Shown: piece after piece, positions 1-6,544 of the stretch
Layout of the letters: the number at the start of each line of letters is the position of its first letter
How positions within the stretch are numbered: the stretch's first letter is position 1
NCBI GenBank assembly: GCA_014378125.1
Contig: JACMOG010000745.1
Location: 1-7,913 of the forward strand
DNA length: 7,913 nt
Direction of reading: 5' to 3'
Source of the DNA: Vitreoscilla sp.
Lineage (GTDB): Bacteria; Pseudomonadota; Gammaproteobacteria; Burkholderiales; Burkholderiaceae
Made by a program: the position numbers and the translations under genes
Notes under the pieces: model-generated
What the model saw: only the letters and a program-made list of their open reading frames with translations
The model's database searches: none
What the model was told of the DNA's origin: nothing

Positions 1-85
1 CAGGCGCCGACACCGACGCCGCGGCGAACACGGAACCGACGAATGTCGCGGCCACGACGAGGCCCGCGCAACGCAGGCTCTTCAT
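1..85 (-). CDS. apeL: Start of a secreted protein with signal peptide, probably LolA-like ApeL (partial)
   Basis: Only 28 codons are inside the window; the gene continues past base 1. The reading is MKSLRCAGLVVAATFV and then GSVFAAASVSAP: a Lys/Arg N-terminus, a hydrophobic core of about 14 residues and a likely signal peptidase I cleavage after an A-x-A type site (AAA or VSA). ATG at 85 forms TGATG with the apeK stop, with a weak GGGGGTGG upstream. No lipobox cysteine is seen after the hydrophobic core (the only Cys, residue 6, is before it), so a periplasmic soluble protein is more likely than a lipoprotein. In APE clusters the gene after apeK is the outer-membrane-lipoprotein-carrier-like apeL, and the identity given here rests on that order plus the signal peptide alone. 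Confidence 0.6.
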   Translation of the reverse strand, partial: MKSLRCAGLVVAATFVGSVFAAASVSAP

Positions 86-522
86 CACGTCGCCACCCCC
101 AGCCGTTGCCACAGCACCGCCGGGCACACGTACTGCATCTCGCCCGTCTTCATGTCCACCGCCACCTGGATGGAGGACGCCGTGTTGATCTTGCGGCCGG
201 TCGCCTTGTCGCGGATCACGTAGTTCATCTTCAGGCGGTTCTCCCACTCGACGATCTCGGCGTGCACCACCAGCGGCTGGTTGAACACGGCCGGCCGGCT
301 GTACTTCAGGCGCAGGTCGACGATGGGCCAGCCGTAGCCCGACTCGCGCATCTGCAGGTAGCCGTAGCCGAACTTCTCGAGCAGCGCGCAACGCGCCAGC
401 TCGAGGTACTTCACGTAGTGGCCGTGCCACACGATGTCCATCATGTCGATGTCGAAGAACGGCGGCACGACGTCGATCTCGTGCGACAGGTCCGGCGGCA
501 TCGGTGCGGTGGCCTCAGGCAT
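85..522 (-). CDS. apeK: Hotdog-fold acyl-CoA/ACP thioesterase (ApeK-like, YbgC/4HBT type)
   Basis: A 145-residue single hotdog domain. The signature FFDIDMMDIVWHGHYVKYLE (residues 22-41) followed by LAR aligns without gaps to the YbgC/4-hydroxybenzoyl-CoA thioesterase motif, with Asp26 in the position of the catalytic Asp and His33 and Tyr36 conserved. A second conserved patch is LRLKYSRPAVFNQPLVV (70-86). These enzymes hydrolyse aryl- or acyl-thioesters in the cytoplasm; in an APE cluster the job may be release of product or removal of stalled or wrong starters from the carrier proteins. ATG at 522 overlaps the ammonia-lyase stop by 8 bases (ATGCCTGA); an ATG at codon 8 (position 501) is an alternative start, and neither has a strong ribosome binding site. 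The stop shares one base with the next start (TGATG). Confidence 0.88.
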   Translation of the reverse strand: MPEATAPMPPDLSHEIDVVPPFFDIDMMDIVWHGHYVKYLELARCALLEKFGYGYLQMRESGYGWPIVDLRLKYSRPAVFNQPLVVHAEIVEWENRLKMNYVIRDKATGRKINTASSIQVAVDMKTGEMQYVCPAVLWQRLGVAT

Positions 523-2065
523 CGGCGTACAGCGCCCATTCGCGGCCGCGCAGGGCCACCAGCAGCGCGATGAGGTCGGTGTCGAGCGCCCGATCCTCGA
601 CCACGAACGGGATGCGCCGCTCGAGGTCGGCCTGGAAGGCCTGCAGCGCGGCGCCGGGCACCACGCCGTCCTGCGCGCAGCGCAGCGCCACGCCCTGGCG
701 CGCGGCCACCAGCATGCCCACGCATACCTGCTCGGTGAGCTCCAGCACGCGCAGGCAGTCGCGCGCGGCGATGGTGCCCATGCTCACCTTGTCCTGGTTG
801 TGGCACTCGGTGGAGCGCGAGAACACGCTGGCCGGCATCGTCTGCTTGAGCGCCTCGGCGGTCCATGCCGATACGCTGATCTGCAGCGCCTTCAGGCCGT
901 GGTTGATGGCCGCGCGCGGCCCCGTGGCGCCCGACAGGTTGGACGGCAGGCCGTGGTTGTAGCGCGTGTCCACCACCAGCGCGAGCTGGCGATCGAGCAG
1001 GTCGGCCACGTTGGCCACCGCGTTCTTCAGGCTGTCCATCGCGAAGGCGATGTGGCCGCCGTAGAAGTGGCCGCCATGCAGCACCTGCTCGCGCTCGCCG
1101 TCGATGATCGGGTTGTCGTTGGCCGAGTTGAGTTCGTTCTCGATCAGCTGGCGGAAGAACGGCAGCGCGTCCTCCAGCACGCCGATGACGTGCGGCGCGC
1201 AGCGCAGCGAGTAGCGATCCTGCAGCCGCTGCTCGTTGCGCGCGGCCGGTTTCGCCGAGTCGGCGGCCAGGTCGGCGCGCACCCGGGCCGCCACGCGTTG
1301 CTGGCCGGCGTGCGGCTTGACGGCGAACAGCGCCTCGTCGAAGTGGTGCGCGTTGCCGGCGCTGGCCAGCACGTTGCAGGCGGTGAGGCGCGCGGCCAGG
1401 CGCGACACGTACTCGGCGCGCTCGTACGCCAGGCACGCCAGCGCCGTCATCACGGCCGTGCCGTTCATGATGGCCAGGCCTTCCTTGGGACGCAGGCGCA
1501 GCGGCTGGCGGCCCAGCGTGGCAAGCGCCGCGGCAGAGGGCTGGACATGGCCCTGGAACAGCACGTTGCGCTCGCCGCACAGCGCGGCGGCCACGTAGGA
1601 GAGCGGCGTGAGGTCGCCGCTGGCGCCGACCGAGCCCTCGGCCGGGATCTGCGGCAGCACGTCGTGCTGGATGAACGCGGCCAGCTGCTCGAGCAGCTCG
1701 ACGCTGCCGCCCGACACGCCCTGCGACAACGACTGCAGGCGCGCGGCCAGCACCGCGCGCGTCTCGCCCGGGTCGAGCATGCGGCCCAGGCCCACGCCGT
1801 GGTAGGCAAACAGGTGGTGCGGCACCACGGCCACCAGTTCGGGCGGGATCACGCCGGTGCAGGAATCGCCGTAGCCGGTGGTGACGCCGTAGACGACGCC
1901 GTCCTCGCGCAGCAGGCGCTCGAGGAAGTCGGCGCCGCGCTGGATGCGGCCACGGAAGGCCGGGTCGGAGGAAAGCTCGGCAGGCGCCTGGCGCGCCGCC
2001 AGGGCACACACGACCTCGATCGTCAGGCGGCCGCCGTCGAAGGTGATGGGACGGGAATCAGTCAT
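515..2065 (-). CDS. MIO-dependent aromatic amino acid ammonia-lyase (HAL/TAL/PAL family)
   Basis: A complete 516-residue enzyme of the histidine/phenylalanine/tyrosine ammonia-lyase family, normal length for the bacterial form. The Ala148-Ser149-Gly150 triad in GSVGASGDLTPLSY (144-157) forms the MIO prosthetic group. Other active-site residues are present: Tyr59 in VYGVTTGYG, Asn201 in IMNGTAVMTA, Gln282, Tyr285 and Arg288 in QDRYSLRC, Phe334 in GGHFYGGH and Gln424 in HNQDKVSMG. Gln rather than the Glu of histidine ammonia-lyase at this last place, and the HNQD string shared with plant PAL, argue against histidine as substrate. The usual selectivity pair (SH in HAL, HL in TAL, FL in PAL) aligns to Tyr88-His89. 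Tyrosine or phenylalanine giving coumarate or cinnamate is most likely, fitting a starter supply for the polyene. No clear ribosome binding site; the gene overlaps both neighbours by 8 bases. It is not with hut genes. Confidence 0.9.
   Translation of the reverse strand: MTDSRPITFDGGRLTIEVVCALAARQAPAELSSDPAFRGRIQRGADFLERLLREDGVVYGVTTGYGDSCTGVIPPELVAVVPHHLFAYHGVGLGRMLDPGETRAVLAARLQSLSQGVSGGSVELLEQLAAFIQHDVLPQIPAEGSVGASGDLTPLSYVAAALCGERNVLFQGHVQPSAAALATLGRQPLRLRPKEGLAIMNGTAVMTALACLAYERAEYVSRLAARLTACNVLASAGNAHHFDEALFAVKPHAGQQRVAARVRADLAADSAKPAARNEQRLQDRYSLRCAPHVIGVLEDALPFFRQLIENELNSANDNPIIDGEREQVLHGGHFYGGHIAFAMDSLKNAVANVADLLDRQLALVVDTRYNHGLPSNLSGATGPRAAINHGLKALQISVSAWTAEALKQTMPASVFSRSTECHNQDKVSMGTIAARDCLRVLELTEQVCVGMLVAARQGVALRCAQDGVVPGAALQAFQADLERRIPFVVEDRALDTDLIALLVALRGREWALYADA
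1616..1624 (-). other. MIO prosthetic group codons (Ala-Ser-Gly)
   Basis: GCC AGC GGC on the minus strand encode residues 148-150 of the ammonia-lyase, which in this family cyclise to 4-methylidene-imidazole-5-one. The triad is intact, so the enzyme should be catalytically competent. Confidence 0.85.
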
Positions 2066-3053
2066 GGCGCACGGGCGTGGGGGGAGCAGTGAGCGCCCCG
2101 GGTTGATTCCAGAAGGAAAAGAAGTTGAACCACTCGAACGGCGCGCGCGCCAGCTGGCGCTCGATGCGCTGCGCGAAGTCGGTGGCGTACACGGTGCAGG
2201 CGCCCAGGCGGTCGCCGCGCGGCAGCACCACGCGCTCGGCGAGCCTCTCGAACACCACCTCGTGGGTGTCGTCCTGGCGGATGCAGCCCAGCGAATAGAG
2301 GGGGCATTTGAGCAGCGAGGCCAGCATGTAGGCGCCGGTGGGAAACGCGGCGAGGTGGCCGAGGAACGGCACCTGCACGGCGCTGGCGCGGCCGGCCACG
2401 ATGGGCACGCGGTCGCCGGCGATGGCCACGAACTCGCCGCGCTCGACGCGCTCGGCCAGCATCACCGCGGTGGCCGGCGAGATCTCGGTGACCTGCAACA
2501 GCGCGATGTCGCGGCCCGGCGACAACCGCTCCAGCATCCGGTTGAACTGCTCGGCGTGCACCGTGTGCACGAGCACCGTGAGCTTCATGCCCGGCGTGGC
2601 CTCGGCCGACGCCTGGCACATCTCGAGGCAGCCCATGTGCGCCGTCACCAGCAGGCCGCCCTGCTTCTCGCGCACCATCGCGTCGATGGCCTCGCGCCCG
2701 ACGAATCGGATCGCCTTGAGCTTGTAGCGGCCGCCCACGGCCAGCATCTTGTCGAGGATGGTCTCGGCGAACGAGAAGAAGTGGCGCAGCGTGTCGCGCC
2801 GGCCCGGCTCGTGGCCCAGCCCGCCGGTGGCGTGTTGCAGGCGCTGCAGGTATTCGAGCGAGGCCTCGCGCGCGCCGCGGTTGACCGCCCAGTACCACAG
2901 CACCACGGGATACAGCACGATCCGGAACGGCAGCCGGCCGCCCACGCGGAACAGCGCGTACAGCAGCCACATGCCGCCGACGAAGGTCTCCTCGCCGATG
3001 GACGACCAGTGGCGTTGACCGGTGCCGCGGCTGCGGGGATGCACCGCGCTCAT
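2058..3053 (-). CDS. apeJ: LpxL/HtrB-like acyltransferase (acyltransferase half of ApeJ)
   Basis: A 331-residue member of the bacterial lipid A biosynthesis acyltransferase-like superfamily. Visible marks: hydrophobic N-terminal segment 43-57, TAHMGCLEM (137-145) with the HX4E catalytic pair His139/Glu144, AGDRVP (212-217), VPFLG (228-232) followed by FPTGAYMLA, and WFNFFSFW (308-315) near the C-terminus, which is typical of the family. It would move an acyl chain, here possibly the aryl polyene from ACP, to a lipid or glycolipid acceptor on the inner membrane. ATG at 3053 overlaps the glycosyltransferase stop by 4 bases (ATGA) with an AAGGTGGTGAG stretch in front. The frame is open far upstream, to 3698, but that part is shadow of the glycosyltransferase. 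The stop overlaps the ammonia-lyase start by 8 bases. Acceptor unknown. Confidence 0.85.
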   Translation of the reverse strand: MSAVHPRSRGTGQRHWSSIGEETFVGGMWLLYALFRVGGRLPFRIVLYPVVLWYWAVNRGAREASLEYLQRLQHATGGLGHEPGRRDTLRHFFSFAETILDKMLAVGGRYKLKAIRFVGREAIDAMVREKQGGLLVTAHMGCLEMCQASAEATPGMKLTVLVHTVHAEQFNRMLERLSPGRDIALLQVTEISPATAVMLAERVERGEFVAIAGDRVPIVAGRASAVQVPFLGHLAAFPTGAYMLASLLKCPLYSLGCIRQDDTHEVVFERLAERVVLPRGDRLGACTVYATDFAQRIERQLARAPFEWFNFFSFWNQPGALTAPPTPVRHD

Positions 3054-3796
3054 TTGCTCACCACCTTGCGCCACAGCAGCAGCGGCGAGCGCGCGAGCAT
3101 CCCGAAGGCCAGACGCGTATGCATCTTCGTGATGAGCCAGTTGTCCAGGCCCAGCCGGAAGTGCGACAGCCCGTCCTGCGGATAGGTGACGCGCGTGGGC
3201 ACGTTCACGATGCGCATGCCGCGCCAGTGCAGGCGTACCAGCACCTCGGGGTCGAAGTCCATGCGCCGGCCCAGGCTCGCCTCGTCGAACAGCCGCACCA
3301 CCGGCGCCAGCGGGTACACGCGGAAGCCGCACATCGAGTCGCGGATCTCCAGCGACAGCGAGTTGATCCACACCCAGATGTGCGTGGCGTAGCGGCCCAC
3401 CAGCCGGCCCAGCGGCACCGTCTCGTCGTAGACCGGCACGCCGCAGATCACCGCGTCGGGTTGCGCGGCAGCGAGCGCCAGGAACTTGGGGATGTCGCCG
3501 GCGTCGTGCTGGCCGTCGGCGTCGATCTGCAGCGCGTGCGAATACCCCGCCGCGGCCGCCGCGCGCAGGCCGGCCATCATCGCCCCGCCCTTGCCCTGGT
3601 TCAGCGCCAGGCGCACCAGCGTGACGTCGGGCGCCCGGGCCAGCGCGTCCAGCACCGCGGCGCAGTCGGCCGAGCTGCCGTCGTCCACCAGGATGCAATG
3701 CAGGTTGTTGGCGCGCACGTTGGCCGCGACGGCGCCCACGGCCTCGCCGTGGTCGTAGACGGGAATGACCGCCACCGCACGGAAGGTCTGCGCCAT
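3050..3796 (-). CDS. apeJ: Family 2 glycosyltransferase (GT2 half of ApeJ)
   Basis: A 248-residue GT-A fold glycosyltransferase of the dolichyl-phosphate-mannose-synthase-like GT2 group. It shows AVIPVYDHG (9-17), the nucleotide-binding VDDGSS (37-42), [13 protein letters not shown] (65-77) and the metal-binding IDADGQH (91-97), then a conserved MCGFRVYP (155-162) and [11 protein letters not shown] (179-189). Such enzymes transfer a sugar from a nucleotide sugar to a lipid or lipid phosphate at the cytoplasmic membrane face. ATG at 3796 shares one base with the preceding stop (TGATG) and has a perfect GGAGG seven bases upstream; frame upstream of it is shadow. The stop overlaps the acyltransferase start as ATGA. 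As I recall, ApeJ in the enterobacterial reference clusters carries glycosyltransferase and acyltransferase parts in one chain; here they are two genes. Confidence 0.88.
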   Translation of the reverse strand: MAQTFRAVAVIPVYDHGEAVGAVAANVRANNLHCILVDDGSSADCAAVLDALARAPDVTLVRLALNQGKGGAMMAGLRAAAAAGYSHALQIDADGQHDAGDIPKFLALAAAQPDAVICGVPVYDETVPLGRLVGRYATHIWVWINSLSLEIRDSMCGFRVYPLAPVVRLFDEASLGRRMDFDPEVLVRLHWRGMRIVNVPTRVTYPQDGLSHFRLGLDNWLITKMHTRLAFGMLARSPLLLWRKVVSK

Positions 3797-5655
3797 CACG
3801 CGGCCTCCGGCGCGGCGAACACCAGGCGGCCGCTGGAATGCCGGCCGGCCGTGGAGCGGTATTCGAAGTGCAGCGTCGACGTGGCCGCGTTCCATTGCAG
3901 GTCGAGGTCGAGGTGCATGCCCGGCAACGCCGGCTGCGAGAACTTCAGGGCGTCCATGCGAATGAATCGGGTGGGCAGCGCGAAGCGTTCGCGAGCAAAG
4001 GCGATGGCCCAGTCCACCTGCGCGACGCCGGGCAGGATGGGCGAGCCGGGAAAGTGGCCGTCGAAGACGAGCAGCTCGGGCGTCAGCGCCAGAGAGGCCT
4101 GCGCGCGGCCTTCCTCGGTGATGCGCCACTTGGGCGAAGGTCGCTGCGGGCGCGCCTCGGCGGCCGGCGCGAACAGCGCGCCCAGCAAGGCCTCGGTGCT
4201 CTTGCCCTGCGCATTGACCGGCAACGCATCGACGAGGCGCCAGCGGCGCGGCAGCGCCACGCGGTCGACCGCGGCCAGCAGGCGCGTGCGCAGTTCCGCC
4301 ACCAGCGCGGGCTTGCCGGACGCGGCCAGCTTCGCGCGGCCCGCCTCGGTGAGCGAGACGACGGCCGCGGGGCGCACGGCATGGGCCACCGGCGTGCCGG
4401 CAACCTCGACCACCGGCGGCTCGTCGGCCAGCATCAGCACGCGCGCCTCGGCCACGTCATCGGACGCCGCCAGGCACTGTTCCATCGCGGTCAACGACAC
4501 CCGCTTCTCCTCGATCTTGACGATGCGGTCGACGCGGCCGTGCAGCTCGAAGCCGTCCATGCCGTCGCCGGCCGGAGTGGCGCGGTCGGCCGTGCGATAC
4601 CACTCGGCGTCGGGGAGGTGCGGCGAGCGCACGCACAGCTCGCCGTCGTCGATGCGGAACGCGATGCCCGGCAGCGCCTGCCACGTATCGCCGTGGCGGG
4701 CGCGCTGGCGCCAGGCCACGCCGCCCGTCTCGGAGCTGCCGTACACCTCCACCGGCGCCACGCCCAGCAGCGCCATCGCGCTCTCGGCGGCTTCGGGCGG
4801 CAGCGGGCCGCCGGACGAGAACACGCCGCGCAGCCCGGCGCGCGCGGCCGACCAGTCGAGTGTCTCGGGCAGCCGGCGCAGGTGCGCGGGACTGGCCACC
4901 AGCACCACGGGTCCGGCGATGCGCAGCGCGATCTCCTCGTTGAACACCAGGCGCTCGGCCGCGAACGGCCGGCCGGACGCCAGCGGCCACAGCACGCGAA
5001 ACAGCAGGCCGTAGATGTGCTGGTGGGTGACGGTGGCCCACACCAGCGGCGGCTCGTCGACCGGGCCCGCGTCGTCGAAGCCGGTGATGCCCTCGCCCGC
5101 GGCGACGGTCTCGAGCGCCAGGTTGACGGGCGCGAGGCCGGTGTCGCACAGTGCGCCGAAGCGCGCCTCGAGCGCGTGCACCTCGGCGTCGAGCTGGGCC
5201 AGCCGCTTGGAGATGGCCAGCGGCTCGCCGTTGGTGCCCGAGGTGTAGACCACCAGCTGCGTGGCCTCGCGATCGAGCGGCGCGAACGCGGCCTCGCGGG
5301 CAAAGGCGGGCGCGGGCGCGGGACGCGCCAGCGCGCCCGGGAGGTCGCCCAGGAACCCGTCGGCCACGCCACGCAGGCGGGCCACGGTGTCGTCCTGCAT
5401 GTCGCCGGGCACCACCACCGTCTTGCCGGCATGCCACGCGCCGAACAGCGCCGTGGCGAAGTCGAAGGTGTCCTCGACGAACAGCGCCCAGCGCGCGCCG
5501 GGCTGCGCCGCGAGCAGGTCGCGCCACGCCGCCACCTGGTGCGCGAAGTGGGCCTGCGTCAACGCCTGGCCGGCGCGCGACGCCACCGCCGCCGAGGGCG
5601 AAGCGGGCATGCGGGGCAAGGCGGTCAGCGGGCGCCAGCCGGCGGCGTCAGCCAC
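3796..5655 (-). CDS. apeH: AMP-dependent aryl/acyl ligase fused to FabZ-like hotdog dehydratase (ApeH-ApeI fusion)
   Basis: A 619-residue, two-domain protein. Residues 1 to about 495 form an ANL-family adenylating ligase: phosphate-loop motif VYTSGTNGE (136-144) with Lys150, the A5 motif YGSSETGG (304-311), YRTADRA (353-359), DGFELHGRVDRIVKIEEKRV (367-386) and the A10 lysine Lys485 in NAQGKST. Residues about 507-619 are a hotdog dehydratase of the ApeI type with FDGHFPGSPILPG (531-543) and catalytic-type His534. Asp548 sits where FabZ has its catalytic Glu. In other APE clusters ApeH (starter activation and loading on ACP) and ApeI (beta-hydroxyacyl-ACP dehydration) are two genes. GTG at 5655 overlaps apeG by 8 bases and has GAGG nine bases upstream; the first in-frame ATG is codon 16, but residues 1-15 (GWRPLTALP) look like the family's normal N-terminus. 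The stop forms TGATG with the next gene. Confidence 0.88.
   Translation of the reverse strand: MADAAGWRPLTALPRMPASPSAAVASRAGQALTQAHFAHQVAAWRDLLAAQPGARWALFVEDTFDFATALFGAWHAGKTVVVPGDMQDDTVARLRGVADGFLGDLPGALARPAPAPAFAREAAFAPLDREATQLVVYTSGTNGEPLAISKRLAQLDAEVHALEARFGALCDTGLAPVNLALETVAAGEGITGFDDAGPVDEPPLVWATVTHQHIYGLLFRVLWPLASGRPFAAERLVFNEEIALRIAGPVVLVASPAHLRRLPETLDWSAARAGLRGVFSSGGPLPPEAAESAMALLGVAPVEVYGSSETGGVAWRQRARHGDTWQALPGIAFRIDDGELCVRSPHLPDAEWYRTADRATPAGDGMDGFELHGRVDRIVKIEEKRVSLTAMEQCLAASDDVAEARVLMLADEPPVVEVAGTPVAHAVRPAAVVSLTEAGRAKLAASGKPALVAELRTRLLAAVDRVALPRRWRLVDALPVNAQGKSTEALLGALFAPAAEARPQRPSPKWRITEEGRAQASLALTPELLVFDGHFPGSPILPGVAQVDWAIAFARERFALPTRFIRMDALKFSQPALPGMHLDLDLQWNAATSTLHFEYRSTAGRHSSGRLVFAAPEAA
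3799..4137 (-). other. apeI: ApeI-like dehydratase domain of the fusion protein
   Basis: Codons 507-619 of the fusion. It holds FDGHFPGSPILPG followed by VAQVDWAI, the hallmark arrangement of ApeI dehydratases. No stop, start with a ribosome binding site or frame change separates it from the ligase; an Ala/Pro/Arg-rich stretch at about residues 494-507 is the likely linker. Confidence 0.8.
3804..3808 (-). promoter_or_regulatory. Ribosome binding site of the glycosyltransferase gene
   Basis: GGAGG on the minus strand, 7 bases before the ATG at 3796 and within the last codons of apeH-apeI. It is the best Shine-Dalgarno sequence in the window and fixes the start. Confidence 0.7.
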
Positions 5656-6268
5656 CGCGCGCCGCCTCTTCGCGGGCGATGCGTGAGCGCACGCGCCGGC
5701 GCACCAGCCACTCGCCGCCCATCAACGCGCCCATGGCCACGTACGACAGCAGCCCGTTGTACAGCGCCCAGACCGCGGGCGTGGCCCACAGGGCCGTGGC
5801 CAGCGCGGCCAGGCCGTTGACGACGAAGAAGCCGCACCACACCTGCGTGACGCGCCGCGTGTAGACGATGGCGGCCGGCGGGAAGTGCGACTCGCGCAGG
5901 CGGGCGAGGCGCTCCACCACGCTGGGACCGCGCCACAGGCTCATGCCGAACAGCCCCAGCATGACGAGGTTGACCAGCGCCGGATAGAGCTTGAGCGGCC
6001 CCCAGCGATCGCCCAGGAAACTGGCCGCGGCCAGCACCGTGGCGGGCGCCGCGGCGCCCAGCCAGAACGACTCGCGCGTGGCCCAGGCCCGCGCGAGCGC
6101 GAGCGCCACCAGCAGCAGCGCGATCCAGCGTGGGCTCACGTGCCCCAGCGCCAGGTACACCACCACCGGATAGGCGAGGCTCACCATCACCAGCAGCGCG
6201 GCCAGCAGCGGCGGCGTCCTGCGGACGGGCGCGAGCGTGGGGGCCGGAGTGGCCATCGAAGGGATCAC
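5648..6268 (-). CDS. apeG: COG4648-type membrane protein (ApeG-like)
   Basis: A 206-residue integral membrane protein with hydrophobic segments at about 20-42, 46-62, 70-85, 94-112, 144-164 and 166-189, so four to six helices. Features typical of the family are LYPALVNL (94-101), the GPSVVERLARL stretch (114-124), YTRRVTQVWC (136-145) and a C-terminal GEWLVRRRVR (185-194). These proteins are found in aryl polyene and related clusters; no biochemical function is established to my knowledge. A role in anchoring the synthase or in product transfer across the inner membrane is only a guess. GTG at 6268 overlaps the ACP stop as GTGA; an ATG at 6256 would remove four residues. Neither start has a clear ribosome binding site, which fits translational coupling. 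The 3' end overlaps the next gene by 8 bases. Confidence 0.85.
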   Translation of the reverse strand: MIPSMATPAPTLAPVRRTPPLLAALLVMVSLAYPVVVYLALGHVSPRWIALLLVALALARAWATRESFWLGAAAPATVLAAASFLGDRWGPLKLYPALVNLVMLGLFGMSLWRGPSVVERLARLRESHFPPAAIVYTRRVTQVWCGFFVVNGLAALATALWATPAVWALYNGLLSYVAMGALMGGEWLVRRRVRSRIAREEAARGG

Positions 6269-6534
6269 GCGGTGGGCGCTTCGTGCACGAGGCCGTACAG
6301 CGCGTCGACGACGTCCTGCACCGTGCGCACCGACTTGAAGGCCTCGGGCTGCAGGCGCTTGCCCACCAGCGGCTTCAGCTGCACGATGAGGTCGACGGCG
6401 TCGATGGAGTCGATGTCCAGGTCCTCGCCAAGGCGCGACGCACGCGTGATGCGTGAAGGCTCGATGTCAAAGGTCTGGTTCAGGATCTCGACGATCCGGG
6501 CGAAGATGTCATCCTTGGTCATGGTCAGGCTCAT
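6265..6534 (-). CDS. apeF: Acyl carrier protein 2 (ApeF-like)
   Basis: An 89-residue acyl carrier protein with Ser43 as the phosphopantetheine site in LDIDSIDAVDLIVQL (residues 39-53). It is clearly divergent from the first ACP: the helix II region and the C-terminal half share little beyond the DSIDA core, so this is not a recent duplicate. ATG codons at 6534 and 6522 are both possible starts, giving 89 or 85 residues, and neither has a good Shine-Dalgarno sequence; the first is used because it keeps the junction tight. The stop overlaps the apeG GTG start by 4 bases (GTGA). Role: second carrier of the type II polyketide system, working with ApeC and its partner ketosynthase and with the ligase and dehydratase downstream. 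Confidence 0.93.
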   Translation of the reverse strand: MSLTMTKDDIFARIVEILNQTFDIEPSRITRASRLGEDLDIDSIDAVDLIVQLKPLVGKRLQPEAFKSVRTVQDVVDALYGLVHEAPTA

Positions 6535-6544
6535 GAGGTCGGTC
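6535..6544 (-). other. Only intergenic gap (10 bases)
   Basis: The sole non-coding bases in the window, between the stop of apeE and the first ATG of apeF. Too short for a promoter or terminator; it contains no inverted repeat. Confidence 0.8.

Noticed and set aside
515..2065. Assignment as hutH, histidine catabolism
   Set aside because: No hut neighbours, Gln424 in place of the HAL glutamate, an HNQD motif as in PAL, and a location within an aryl polyene operon.
434..2092. 552-codon open frame on the plus strand
   Set aside because: It is antisense to the ammonia-lyase and its translation is rich in Arg, Ala, His, Gln and Gly without any domain motif, as expected from the complement of GC-rich coding sequence.
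3050..3053. Frameshift explanation for the split between glycosyltransferase and acyltransferase
   Set aside because: Both proteins end and begin in a normal way for their families and share a standard ATGA coupling site, so two genes are more likely than one broken gene, though read data would settle it.
3054..3698. Possible N-terminal extension of the LpxL-like acyltransferase (546 codons in total)
   Set aside because: The extra part overlaps the glycosyltransferase in another frame, where the GT2 motifs VDDGSS and DADGQH are read. The ATGA junction with an upstream purine-rich stretch supports the start at 3053.
3797..4129. Possible N-terminal extension of the glycosyltransferase
   Set aside because: The extension lies over the dehydratase domain in another frame and has no motif; GGAGG seven bases before the ATG at 3796 decides for the shorter form.
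3119..5820. Long plus-strand open frames of 631 codons (3119-5014) and 660 codons (3838-5820)
   Set aside because: Both are antisense to the glycosyltransferase and the ligase-dehydratase fusion, have low-complexity Arg/Ala/Ser/His-rich translations and no recognisable motifs; the minus-strand genes carry intact catalytic motifs throughout.
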